Origin: Vibrio ponticus
GTDB lineage: Bacteria > Pseudomonadota > Gammaproteobacteria > Enterobacterales > Vibrionaceae
Length of the DNA stretch: 64,000 nt
Assembly (NCBI RefSeq): GCF_009938225.1
Contig: NZ_AP019658.1
Coordinates: forward strand, 186,001-250,000
Direction of reading: 5' to 3'
Below the pieces are notes generated by a model. That model ran no database searches. It was not told the DNA's origin and saw only the letters and a program-made list of their open reading frames with translations. The translations under genes and the position numbers were made by a program. This document shows positions 8,924 to 17,182 of this stretch, in pieces (position 1 is the first letter of the stretch; each line of letters starts with the position of its first letter).

Positions 8924-9700
8924 TCATTGATTGATATATTGATATGGGGTTTGTCCTGTTTGCTGTTTAAAAAAGGCAATAAACGCACTGTCACTGGAAA
9001 ACGCTAACTGATGGGCGACATCAGCAACAGTAAGCCCTTGTGAGAGATACTCAATGGATTTGAGGAGCCGCCATTGCTGACGCCAAGCTTGATAAGGCAT
9101 ACCTGTCTCACGACTAAAAATTCGGCTGATGGTTTTACTGCTGGCGGCGATTTGTTGGCTCAATTGGCTCAGTGATGGCGCATTGCTGGGGGTATCAACA
9201 GCTTGTAACTCACCAAGCCAAGTTTGCAAACGGGCATCCTTGGGAAGTGGCAAGAAGAGAGTTTGCGGTTTCGCTTGTTGCAGTTCTTCAGTAAACAAAT
9301 TTAGTGTATTGGTCATCTCATGAGATGGCTTGTCCCAAGCCCAAAATGACATTCGCTCTATTAATTCACGCAACAGTGGCGTGACTTCTATGATGCTGAC
9401 ATCGTCACCACCAATGTTGGCGTATTGTTCACTGAGATACAGTGATCGGTATTCAACCACATTGTTCATTCGCGCACAGTGCAGGGTGTTCGCAGGAATC
9501 CATGCCGCTCTCGTCGGTGGCAATACACATTGAACCTCTGCGAGGGTAATCGTCATACACCCTTGCGGAGCGTAGAGCAGTTGACCTTTCTGATGTTGGT
9601 GTAATCCCGAATCATGACGCCCGACACGGGCAGCGATACCAATCACCGGGTTCTCGAGATCATCGGGGGCGAATTGGGTGGTTTCGTCGATGAGTGCCAT
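8924..9700 (-). CDS. AraC-family regulator with N-terminal cupin (NimR-like)
   Basis: A 258-residue transcription factor. Residues 1-130 form a cupin-type sensor (HQHQKGQLLYAPQG, then PPTRAAWIPANTLH), and residues 160-258 hold the two helix-turn-helix motifs of AraC/XylS proteins, ending in FKQQTGQTPYQYI. The layout and the divergent Bcr/CflA-like MFS gene match the E. coli nimR-nimT pair, in which the regulator represses the pump and is inactivated by nitroimidazoles. The shared 94-base intergenic region holds a perfect palindrome that may be its operator. The inducer here is unknown. Confidence 0.85.
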   Translation of the reverse strand: MALIDETTQFAPDDLENPVIGIAARVGRHDSGLHQHQKGQLLYAPQGCMTITLAEVQCVLPPTRAAWIPANTLHCARMNNVVEYRSLYLSEQYANIGGDDVSIIEVTPLLRELIERMSFWAWDKPSHEMTNTLNLFTEELQQAKPQTLFLPLPKDARLQTWLGELQAVDTPSNAPSLSQLSQQIAASSKTISRIFSRETGMPYQAWRQQWRLLKSIEYLSQGLTVADVAHQLAFSSDSAFIAFFKQQTGQTPYQYINQ

Positions 9701-9711
9701 TTGTCCGAATC

Positions 9712-9744
9712 TTGATGTAATTAGTCTTAATCCTATTAATAGGA
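9712..9744 (+). promoter_or_regulatory. Promoter of the MFS gene with overlapping palindromic operator
   Basis: A -35-like TTGATG (9712-9717), a 16-base spacer and a -10-like TATTAA (9734-9739) point toward the MFS gene. The perfect 14-bp palindrome TCCTATTAATAGGA (9731-9744) covers the -10 element, where a bound repressor would block transcription in one or both directions. Confidence 0.5.
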
Positions 9745-9794
9745 CTTTAGCACATTTGGTTAGACTTCTCTGCGTGAATTAATGGAGAGAAGAA

Positions 9795-10964
9795 ATGAAA
9801 ACGAAATCTGCGATAGGGTTGATGGTATTACTGATGATGTTTCCCCAAATCGTTGAAACCATCTATAGTCCGGCATTGCCTTATATTGCCAAGGGCTTTG
9901 ACGTCTCAATGTCACAGGCTGGAATGACACTATCAATCTACTTTACCGCTTTTGCTGTAGGGGTGATGAGTTGGGGTGTCGTTGCTGACAAAATGGGTCG
10001 TCGACCTGCGATGTTATTGGGTTTGCTGGTGTATGGAGTAGCGGCTTTGGGCGCTGTTTATGCACAAAATTTTTATTGCTTGTTGGCAATGCGTGCTCTG
10101 AGTGCATTTGGTGCGGCGGTGGGTTCAGTTGTAACACAAACTATGTTGCGAGATACCTATGATCAAGAGGAGTTAAGTAAAGTCTTCTCTCTGATGGGAA
10201 TCGGCATTGCGATTAGCCCTGCATTGGGATTACTGTTTGGTAGTGTGTTGGCGAGCCACTATGGTTATTATGGCGTGTTCAGTACTCTCGCGATGCTTGC
10301 TGCGTTGTTGTTACTGCTCTCCTTTCGCTATCTACGTGAAAGTCAGCCTCAGCATCGCGCAAATATCACGACAACTACGCTTGCTAAGCCAACCATGCTG
10401 ACGTTGGCAAAGCGTATGATTTTAGATGGCGAATTGTGGCGTAGTGCATTGCTGATTTGTGGCTTTAACGTGATGCTGTTTAGTTATTATCTACATGGTC
10501 CATTTTTGTTTGCTCAGCTTGGGTTTAGCTCGATGCAATTTGGTTTGAGTGGGCTGCTTCTTGCTGTCGCGACCTTTATTGGTAGCCAATTTAATCAACA
10601 TCTCGCGAGACGCGACATCACCGCGACTCAACGGGTTCAATTAGCTGCTGGGATTGCGTTGTTAGGAGGCGTAGGCGTGTATCTGAACGGTCAATCCGTA
10701 TGGTTTTTAGTGCCGATGATGCTGGTGGTGATTGGCTTTAGTGTTGCGATACCGAATATCTTAGCGGGCGCTTTAGCGGGTTATAAACAGCAAGTGGGAT
10801 CGGCAGGCGCACTATTCGGTTTAGGTTATTACCTTTTGATTGGGTGCGGTATGGCGCTGGCAGGGAAAAGTGCGAATTTAGGTGCGATATTGATGTTTTC
10901 TGCGGTGATCACACTGTTAGTCTCCTGCTTAAACCGGAGCAAGAATCGTTTGTCGATTATGTAA
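9795..10964 (+). CDS. Bcr/CflA-type drug efflux MFS transporter (NimT-like)
   Basis: A 389-residue DHA1-family antiporter with 12 predicted helices. The start IVETIYSPALPYIAKGF and the loop 2-3 motif GVVADKMGRRPAMLLG are typical of multidrug exporters driven by the proton gradient. GGAGAGAAGAA precedes the start. It is divergent from the cupin-AraC regulator, which probably controls it. Single-gene unit. Drug specificity is not predictable from the sequence. Confidence 0.85.
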   Translation: MKTKSAIGLMVLLMMFPQIVETIYSPALPYIAKGFDVSMSQAGMTLSIYFTAFAVGVMSWGVVADKMGRRPAMLLGLLVYGVAALGAVYAQNFYCLLAMRALSAFGAAVGSVVTQTMLRDTYDQEELSKVFSLMGIGIAISPALGLLFGSVLASHYGYYGVFSTLAMLAALLLLLSFRYLRESQPQHRANITTTTLAKPTMLTLAKRMILDGELWRSALLICGFNVMLFSYYLHGPFLFAQLGFSSMQFGLSGLLLAVATFIGSQFNQHLARRDITATQRVQLAAGIALLGGVGVYLNGQSVWFLVPMMLVVIGFSVAIPNILAGALAGYKQQVGSAGALFGLGYYLLIGCGMALAGKSANLGAILMFSAVITLLVSCLNRSKNRLSIM

Positions 10965-11076
10965 CAAACTAAGAAGTTAGACTGATTTTTGCCCAAGAAT
11001 TAGTCTATATTTTAACTTGTTACGTAATTGTTATTTTTGCTATGGTGGCTAACAGTCAACCGGAATGGGGGAATGG

Positions 11077-11841
11077 ATGGTGGATATTGCGGGATATCAT
11101 CGAGGTATAATTCAGAAACGAACCGATTGGACTGAGCAGGTCTTTAGCCTGCGAGTCACTGGTGCCCCCTTACAGTTTAAGGCAGGTCAGTTTACCAAAT
11201 TAGCCTTGCTTGATGACGATGGTAATCTTGTTTCTCGCGCTTATTCCTTAGTCAATGCGCCGCTTACTAGCAGTGATATGTTGGAATTTTTGATTATTTC
11301 TGCCCCTGATGGAAAACTCAGTCCACGGCTTAAGAACCTTCGCGAAGGGGAGGGCGTTTACGTTGCTCAGTCTGCCCATGGGGATTTGATTTTTGAGACG
11401 ATTCCTAAACAAACCAAAACCTTGTGGCTATTGTCCACCGGCACTGGCATTGGTCCTTTTCTATCGTTATTGGACGACATTAGTTTTCGCCCAAGCAGCG
11501 ATAAGATTGTCTTAGTGCATGGAGTAAGGCAAGAGTCGGACTTGGTATATCGTTATCTTATCGACCAGTTAGTAAAAGAATATCAAGGGCGATTAACCTA
11601 CCAACCCGTCGTGTCTCGCGAAAAGGTCACTGACGCGCTGCATGGGCGCATTACAGATTTGATCTCGACAGGCAGTTTGATGGAGCAGTGCGAGGCGCAA
11701 TTTGACCCTCAGCATAGCTTTGTGATGCTGTGTGGTAACCCCGAGATGATTAAAGATACCACCCATATACTGCTGCAAGCTGGCTTATCCAAACATCGAG
11801 TGGCAGAACCAGGCAATATTATCTTTGAGCGCTATTGGTAG
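11077..11841 (+). CDS. fpr: Ferredoxin(flavodoxin)-NADP+ reductase
   Basis: A 254-residue FAD enzyme that moves electrons between NADPH and ferredoxin or flavodoxin. The FAD site RAYSLVNAP lies near residue 54, the NADP site STGTGIGPFLS near 125, and VMLCGNPEMIKD near 220; the C-terminal FERYW gives the aromatic residue that stacks on FAD. Length and order agree with E. coli Fpr. Two in-frame ATGs exist, 11065 and 11077; the run GGGGGA ahead of 11077 favours the shorter form. Confidence 0.9.
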   Translation: MVDIAGYHRGIIQKRTDWTEQVFSLRVTGAPLQFKAGQFTKLALLDDDGNLVSRAYSLVNAPLTSSDMLEFLIISAPDGKLSPRLKNLREGEGVYVAQSAHGDLIFETIPKQTKTLWLLSTGTGIGPFLSLLDDISFRPSSDKIVLVHGVRQESDLVYRYLIDQLVKEYQGRLTYQPVVSREKVTDALHGRITDLISTGSLMEQCEAQFDPQHSFVMLCGNPEMIKDTTHILLQAGLSKHRVAEPGNIIFERYW

Positions 11842-11846
11842 CGCTC
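11827..11846 (+). terminator. Stem-loop across the fpr stop codon
   Basis: A perfect 8-bp stem, GAGCGCTA / TAGCGCTC, with a TTGG loop, containing the fpr stop. No T run follows, so termination is doubtful; it may protect the mRNA end. Confidence 0.35.
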
Positions 11847-11859
11847 AGTCTGACTAACG

Positions 11860-12198
11860 TTATTGCCCATCGAATGGCATTTGGTCGAGAGCCCAGAAAT
11901 CTAAGGTGTGCTCAACTTCACTACAGCGCCCCTTAAGAATTTGGTAGCTTGGTTTGAATGTGTCACCAAGATAAGTGGTACGAATCATCTCGCCAGTTTT
12001 CAAATCCACTTGAGAAACCACTCGACCTTTAAAGTTTTGAAACAGGACAAACTGATCGCTTTGATAAATTCGCTGCGGTCGGTAGTAGAGGAAATTGTCT
12101 TTGGTTTCTAGCAATACACACTTCAATGGCAAGGAATCAGGTCCCGTAGAAGAGGGAGAGGTTGTGAGTAGCAGTATTGAGAAAATTAAACCATTCAT
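11860..12198 (-). CDS. Hypothetical exported protein
   Basis: A 112-residue protein I do not recognise. A short hydrophobic start (MNGLIFSILLLTTSP) suggests a signal peptide. The rest is soluble, with two cysteines (in LKCVLLE and KGRCSEV) that could form a disulfide in the periplasm, and a beta-rich pattern around QFVLFQNFKGRVVSQVDLKT. It converges with fpr and has no obvious operon partner. Confidence 0.5.
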   Translation of the reverse strand: MNGLIFSILLLTTSPSSTGPDSLPLKCVLLETKDNFLYYRPQRIYQSDQFVLFQNFKGRVVSQVDLKTGEMIRTTYLGDTFKPSYQILKGRCSEVEHTLDFWALDQMPFDGQ

Positions 12199-12405
12199 TC
12201 GTTATCCCCGTTATGCACCATGCTGAGTTAAGTATAGAACTGCATTGAGTATCATGAGCTAACTAATTTGGTTGAATTAATAACCTCTGCTTATTTTTCA
12301 TCTGGTGAGAAAATGGTGGTTTGTTTAGCTCGTTAGAAGGATTCTTTCCAAGTTACTCTAACTCAATAAACGCAAATAACTGTCTGATCTTTAATGCTCA
12401 TCAAG

Positions 12406-12436
12406 GGCTGCTTGCCAATCAGTGCTGCAAGCAGCC
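12406..12436 (+). promoter_or_regulatory. 10-bp stem-loop in the leader of the 12458 gene
   Basis: GGCTGCTTGC pairs perfectly with GCAAGCAGCC around an 11-base loop, ending 21 bases before the start codon. No plus-strand gene ends just upstream and no T run follows, so a leader element is more likely than a terminator. Confidence 0.45.
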
Positions 12437-12457
12437 TTAGCTTAATGGAGTGCAACA

Positions 12458-12814
12458 ATGAACTTGATCGTCAATGTGCATAAAGGTGTTCGTAAAGCTG
12501 GTTTTGAGATGGCGACACGACAAGCTTGGAAATGTGGAATGAAAGCCAACTTAGTGAATCGAGTGATTGGTGTTGCTAAGGGGCAAGTCGTCTGTGTGGT
12601 AGAAGGGGTGCGTGCAGAGCTATCTACACCGCTTAATAACCCACTGCATACCGATGAGAAGCAAGGGCGTTACATGTTTGTTGGCGGCGTATGCTGGGAG
12701 CCAAACTCACTACTCGCGCCAGGTTTTCCGGACTTTATGTTTATGCACCTCAGAAGCTTGGGTAACAAACACAAATACATGACGGATGATGAGTTATTTT
12801 TTAATCTAGCTTAA
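12458..12814 (+). CDS. Hypothetical protein of unknown family
   Basis: A 118-residue cytoplasmic protein I do not recognise. It has a basic N-terminal third (VHKGVRKAGFEMATRQAW), a segment FVGGVCWEPNSLLAPGFPDF with aromatic residues, and no signal peptide or membrane helix. GGAG sits at a good distance from the ATG, and a strong stem-loop lies in the leader. It converges with nagB and shares its terminator. Confidence 0.55.
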   Translation: MNLIVNVHKGVRKAGFEMATRQAWKCGMKANLVNRVIGVAKGQVVCVVEGVRAELSTPLNNPLHTDEKQGRYMFVGGVCWEPNSLLAPGFPDFMFMHLRSLGNKHKYMTDDELFFNLA

Positions 12815-12844
12815 ATCTTTATCGGTGTTGAACTGGCAAACAAA

Positions 12845-12865
12845 AAGGAGGCATAAAGCCTCCTT
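12845..12865 (-). terminator. Bidirectional terminator between the 12458 gene and nagB
   Basis: AAGGAGGC pairs with GCCTCCTT around ATAAA; read on the minus strand it is followed by TTTTTGTTTG, serving nagB. Confidence 0.8.
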
Positions 12866-12885
12866 AGTTCATTTATCGGTTTGAA

Positions 12886-13686
12886 TTAGAAACCTTTGAT
12901 GTTTTCTGCTTCTAGCTCAGTGAAGTATTTCACTGTTTTCACTTTCAGCTCTTGTGTCGATGGCTCGTCACATACGATGACTGATTTAGGGTGTAGCTGT
13001 AGAGCAGATACAGTCCATAGGTGGTTTACGCTCCCTTCAACCGCTGCTTCTAGCGCTTGAGCTTTGTTGTGACCTGTTACTAGAATCATGATCTCTTCTG
13101 AGTCTAGTAGAGTACCTACACCGATAGTTAGTGCGTATTTTGGTACTTGGTTGATATCACCATCAAAGAAACGAGAGTTCGCAATACGAGTATCTTCAGT
13201 CAGAGTCTTGATACGAGTACGAGAAGATAGCGAAGACGCTGGCTCGTTAAATGCGATGTGACCGTCGTTACCTACACCACCCATGAATAGGTTGATTTTG
13301 CCGTAAGACTTAATTTTGTCTTCGTAACGCTTACATTCAACTTCGTGATCTGGTGCGTTACCGTCTAGAAGGTTGATGTTCTCTTCTTGAATATCGATGT
13401 GATTGAAGAAGTTGTTGTACATGAATGAACGGTATGACTCTGGGTGGTCAGCTGGGATACCAATGTATTCATCCATGTTGAATGTTACAACGTGCTTGAA
13501 GCTAACTTCGCCAGCTTTGTACAGTTCGATTAATGCATTGTATGTTGCTAGAGGTGTACCACCAGTAGGTAGACCTAGAACGAACGGACGCTCTGCTGTT
13601 GGTTGGAAATCATTAATGCGCTTAACGATGTGTGCCGCTGCCCATTTACCTACTTGTGCTGCTTGTTGAAGCGGGATAAGTCTCAT
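12886..13686 (-). CDS. nagB: Glucosamine-6-phosphate deaminase
   Basis: A 266-residue enzyme that turns glucosamine-6-phosphate into fructose-6-phosphate and ammonia, linking chitin and amino-sugar use to glycolysis. The phosphate loop [13 protein letters not shown] is near residue 39, the catalytic Asp lies in NMDEYIGI near 72, and the ring-opening site is [16 protein letters not shown] near 134-149. The length equals that of E. coli NagB. It stands alone rather than in a nagBAC operon. A NagC-type operator candidate lies 40-60 bases upstream, which would let N-acetylglucosamine-6-phosphate induce it. Confidence 0.95.
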   Translation of the reverse strand: MRLIPLQQAAQVGKWAAAHIVKRINDFQPTAERPFVLGLPTGGTPLATYNALIELYKAGEVSFKHVVTFNMDEYIGIPADHPESYRSFMYNNFFNHIDIQEENINLLDGNAPDHEVECKRYEDKIKSYGKINLFMGGVGNDGHIAFNEPASSLSSRTRIKTLTEDTRIANSRFFDGDINQVPKYALTIGVGTLLDSEEIMILVTGHNKAQALEAAVEGSVNHLWTVSALQLHPKSVIVCDEPSTQELKVKTVKYFTELEAENIKGF

Positions 13687-14134
13687 TTTCTGCCCCTGAT
13701 AATTAGAATTCGGTACGTTGTATCATTATTTCGCATTATAAAATAAGTGATCTGGATGTTCTATTGTTTTTGGTCAATTTTTGCGTTTTCTTTTTAAAAT
13801 GCTGCGAAAAGTCAAAAGGTACACGTTTGCATGTTATTGAGGTGTAAAGTTAATGATGGTAAATGGTAAGATTTTTTATTGAGCGAACTATTACTATGGC
13901 GAATAATTTTTCAGCAGTTAATGACGATATACCCACATAAAAACAGCAACAATATCGCTAATTAGAGCGAGTTGGCATATTCTAATGAAATCTCGAAAAT
14001 CTAAGCTTACAAATGACAAAAAAGCTCAAAATTGCAGCAAATTTGTCGATATATTATGTACCTAACCGTACCAAGGATATTCGAGAACTTGACGGAGATA
14101 ATTTGGTGTTAAACGCGACGTGTGAAGTTAATTC
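13687..14134. other. Divergent intergenic region nagB / Sel1 gene
   Basis: About 450 AT-rich bases that must hold both promoters. Apart from the NagC-like inverted repeat at 13726-13746 I see no ORF of note, RNA gene or long repeat. Confidence 0.5.
13726..13746 (-). promoter_or_regulatory. Putative NagC operator
   Basis: TTATTT, nine bases, AAATAA: an inverted repeat with the shape of known NagC sites, placed where it could overlap the nagB promoter. Identification is by pattern and position only. Confidence 0.45.
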
Positions 14135-15313
14135 ATGAGTATGATGGGAATTGCCATTGGGGCAACCGGACTGCTGCTGCTGTTATTGTTCCTTTGGATG
14201 TTTGCGCTTTCTGTGCGTCAAAAACGCGTGGAAGAGGAGCGTAAGCAGAGAGAAAGTGCCTATCGCAAAGCAATGGCTCGAGATCGACAAAGAGAGTTAG
14301 AAGAACGAATCAGAAAAGCAGAGCATGGCGATATTACGATGATCCTCTACCTTGCTAAAGAAGAGGAAAGAACGAATTTGCGCAAAGCTTTGTATTGGTA
14401 TTTGAAAGCCGCGCATCTTGAAAATATTACCGGAATGTACGGCATTATTCGTATTAGTGATCGGATGAAAGATGACGTCGTGCTGCGTCAGCAGGCGCAG
14501 TATTGGCGCTTAGCGGTCTCGGCGGCGGAAGGTAGCTTGGAGGCGAAATATCAAGTTGCTGAGGCGCTGTTCTATGGGCGTGGTGTCGAGCAAAATGTCG
14601 ATAAAGCTTACAAGTTTATGGAAGACGCTGCCAAATTACAGTATATACCGGCAATGCTGTTTCTTGGTGATTGGGCAGTGGCTAACAACAACCCACAACC
14701 TTCGCCAATTAATTCATATGAATGGTTTTTCCATGCGGCAAAACTCAAAGATAATGAAGCAAGATTGCGTTTAGGTGTTTGTTATATTGAAGGTATTGGT
14801 GTTGAAGCCGACTTTCAACGCGGTTGTTACTGGTTAGAGCGTGCGGGTGAAAAAGGCTATACCCCAGCGATGCTAAAAGCCGGTGAATACTGGATGGAGC
14901 AAGGTGGGCAAGGAAAATCCATTGCTTACATTTGGCTCTTTATGGCAGCGCAATTGGGCAATGAGGATGCGCGGATTTTGCGTGACCAGATTTCGCTTAC
15001 CATAAGTGTTGATATTGTGGTGGGCTTACAATCTTTAGCTAAGCCAATGCTGAAACGAATCCGTGAAAAAAGAGTCGGTAAACACGCGATTATTAAAGCG
15101 CTTAACCGCTTGTACAAACGCGATTTTGATTATCTGGCTTATGATATGACGCCAGAAACGGAAAACGTGAATCTGGATGAAGATCTGGATGCGGAACTGC
15201 CGTTAGAGCCATCTTTCAATCATTTTGAAAGCCCAGCACAGGGGATAGAGAGCCAGCGCCCGCAAGCAACGTTAGATTTTTCTCAATCACCGATGGATCA
15301 AGCTAAACGTTAG
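14135..15313 (+). CDS. Membrane-anchored Sel1-repeat protein
   Basis: A 392-residue protein with one N-terminal membrane helix (about residues 5-26, rich in Leu), a charged coiled stretch at 30-65 (VEEERKQRESAYRKAMARD), then several Sel1/TPR-like repeats of about 36 residues, for example YQVAEALFYGRGVEQNVDKA and RLRLGVCYIEGIGVEADFQ. The C-terminal 70 residues are acidic and probably unstructured. The domain would face the cytoplasm and act as a protein-binding scaffold. A Sel1 gene beside nagB is common in vibrios. No catalytic domain seen. Confidence 0.75.
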   Translation: MSMMGIAIGATGLLLLLLFLWMFALSVRQKRVEEERKQRESAYRKAMARDRQRELEERIRKAEHGDITMILYLAKEEERTNLRKALYWYLKAAHLENITGMYGIIRISDRMKDDVVLRQQAQYWRLAVSAAEGSLEAKYQVAEALFYGRGVEQNVDKAYKFMEDAAKLQYIPAMLFLGDWAVANNNPQPSPINSYEWFFHAAKLKDNEARLRLGVCYIEGIGVEADFQRGCYWLERAGEKGYTPAMLKAGEYWMEQGGQGKSIAYIWLFMAAQLGNEDARILRDQISLTISVDIVVGLQSLAKPMLKRIREKRVGKHAIIKALNRLYKRDFDYLAYDMTPETENVNLDEDLDAELPLEPSFNHFESPAQGIESQRPQATLDFSQSPMDQAKR

Positions 15314-15357
15314 ATCGACTAGCAAGTTCTTTTCGTTTTAAGCAGAGATTAATGAAC

Positions 15358-15384
15358 AAGACCGAGTGATTCACACTCGGTCTT
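15358..15384 (+). terminator. Bidirectional terminator between the Sel1 gene and bcsG
   Basis: AAGACCGAGTG pairs with CACTCGGTCTT around ATTCA and is followed by TTCTATTTT. Its core stem is the same as that of the terminator at the other end of the cellulose locus (30024-30050). Confidence 0.85.
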
Positions 15385-15391
15385 TTCTATT

Positions 15392-17017
15392 TTAGTGCGG
15401 GTATTCAATCCAACTTGTTCCATCGAGTGAGACGTAGTATTCGCCATTTACTTCGATGACCGTCGAGCCGGAATTCTGCGCAACGACTCTCGTTTCTGGT
15501 AGATCCTTGGTTAAACTTGCAGGACTAAACTGCTTCGATTGGTAGATATCTTGATGCAAAATATTGGCAATTAGCTGAGAAAGTGCCAAGTAACTCGATG
15601 GCGCTTTGATATGCTCAATCTCACCTAGACGTTCCATGTCTTTACCAAAAATCTTCACACCGACAGGCGTATGAATAATGGTTGGTGCGGGGATTTCGCG
15701 CATCCCCGAAATCTGCATTCTATCACCACGCATACCGGCACCGTGTTCAGGCACGAGTGCGACCACAATGTTTCGTCCAGAGGCTTCGAGGGTTTTAAAG
15801 AAAGCATACAAATCATCCAAAAGATTATTGAGACGCTTTTTGTAGCTCACCATTGAGGTGGTTGAATTGGCATTGATGATGCGGTTTCCATCGTGCAGTG
15901 AAATTGAGTTATATAGCGCGACAACTTTGTCATTATCGCTATTGAGTCTTTGTTGCCACCAGTTATTGAGCACTTGTTTGTCACGAAAGATGTTTGAGCC
16001 GTCGAACGACTTTTGATAAGGGGTAAAGCCTTGCTGTGACATCAAGTCTGCTTGTATATCACCATCTTTTTTGATCAGTTCTAAGAAGCTATCAAATACA
16101 CCATTGTGGTTCATGACTAAGTTTTCGCTGAAGCCTAATTGCTTGAGATCATCGAATAAATAGCACTGTTTGTTGGGTGCAGCAGCGAACAGCTGACTAT
16201 GCTCTTGCTGACCGCAGCTCGCTCTTAACAAGCGAATCACCGCAGGTCCACTGTAGGAAGTGGCTGAGCTAAAATTGTCGAACATAATGTCGAACTCTTT
16301 AAACAGAGGGTGATTCGCAAGCCCAGCAATCTCGATATCGTCCCAAGCGACAGAACAGATACTCAATAGCAACAAATCAAAGGGTGCATCTTGTGCGCTG
16401 CTGGTGTTGAAGTTGACTTCTCTTGATGCCTCTTGAGTAAAGAATTCTGAGGTGAGGGTACTCAATGTTTGGTCGTTTATTTCGGCGTCGAGTGCAGGCT
16501 TATTCTCGGTAGGCTTTGTTGTAGGTTGCGGATTATTTTCGCTCTCAGCGACCAAGTTAGGGTTCGATGGCGTGGTACTCGGTAAACTGATGTAGAGCAT
16601 TGCTAGGGTAACCAGTACCGACACACGTAAGAACTTGCTGAGGATAGCGTATCCAGCGCACACGACAAACAGACCGATCAACAGCTGAGGAGAAACAAAG
16701 CGTCCCAATAATTCGAGCAAATAGCGCCACTCGAACTGCATCAGTTGCCCCATTTGCGCCCAAAGACGATCAAGCGGCGGTAAGTAAGAGTCAAAATGGA
16801 GTAACCATACAGCCGCGATAACCGCTACGAAATGACGGAGTCGATTAACGGCTTTACTTTTTATTGGCAATAAAATCGCCAGCAATAGTGCAAAGTTATA
16901 CAAGGGATGGAAATTGATCGTGCCTTGTAGGTACAGAGCGATCTTGGCGATAAAGTAGACGTTCCACCAACCTAACCCGATGGAGAATGTGGTGTTCGCA
17001 AGAGTTTTTGTTGGCAT
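15392..17017 (-). CDS. bcsG: Cellulose phosphoethanolamine transferase BcsG
   Basis: A 541-residue inner-membrane enzyme that adds phosphoethanolamine to cellulose as it leaves the synthase. Residues 1-150 hold about five membrane helices; a Pro/Asn-rich linker follows; residues 200-530 are the periplasmic alkaline-phosphatase-fold domain. Catalytic and zinc residues are recognisable: Cys221 (SICSVAW), Ser256 (SATSYSGP), His375 (SLHDGN) and Glu424 (VPEHGAG). The Cys-to-Ser spacing of 35 is the same as between E. coli Cys243 and Ser278. It is the last gene of bcsEFG, three bases after bcsF. Confidence 0.95.
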   Translation of the reverse strand: MPTKTLANTTFSIGLGWWNVYFIAKIALYLQGTINFHPLYNFALLLAILLPIKSKAVNRLRHFVAVIAAVWLLHFDSYLPPLDRLWAQMGQLMQFEWRYLLELLGRFVSPQLLIGLFVVCAGYAILSKFLRVSVLVTLAMLYISLPSTTPSNPNLVAESENNPQPTTKPTENKPALDAEINDQTLSTLTSEFFTQEASREVNFNTSSAQDAPFDLLLLSICSVAWDDIEIAGLANHPLFKEFDIMFDNFSSATSYSGPAVIRLLRASCGQQEHSQLFAAAPNKQCYLFDDLKQLGFSENLVMNHNGVFDSFLELIKKDGDIQADLMSQQGFTPYQKSFDGSNIFRDKQVLNNWWQQRLNSDNDKVVALYNSISLHDGNRIINANSTTSMVSYKKRLNNLLDDLYAFFKTLEASGRNIVVALVPEHGAGMRGDRMQISGMREIPAPTIIHTPVGVKIFGKDMERLGEIEHIKAPSSYLALSQLIANILHQDIYQSKQFSPASLTKDLPETRVVAQNSGSTVIEVNGEYYVSLDGTSWIEYPH

Positions 17018-17020
17018 AGA

Positions 17021-17182
17021 CTAATCTTCTGGCTTGGTATCGAGATCGAAATAGACTGAGCGTTTAAAACGCTTGGCAGAAAAGATGCGAAGCGCGTGCA
17101 GCATATCCCGTAAGAAAAAACCAATGAATACGCCGACGGTTAGGCTAACGCTGACTGTGATTAAGAAATCGCTGATATTCAT
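17021..17182 (-). CDS. bcsF: Small membrane protein BcsF
   Basis: A 53-residue protein, found by translating the bcsE-bcsG gap. It starts MNISDFLITVSVSLTVGVFI, one membrane helix, followed by a basic stretch (ARG/LYS-rich, around SAKRFKRS) and an acidic end. Size, topology and position between bcsE and bcsG match E. coli BcsF, which brings BcsE to BcsG at the membrane and is needed for phosphoethanolamine cellulose. The ATG overlaps the bcsE stop as ATGA, so translation is probably coupled. Confidence 0.9.
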   Translation of the reverse strand: MNISDFLITVSVSLTVGVFIGFFLRDMLHALRIFSAKRFKRSVYFDLDTKPED

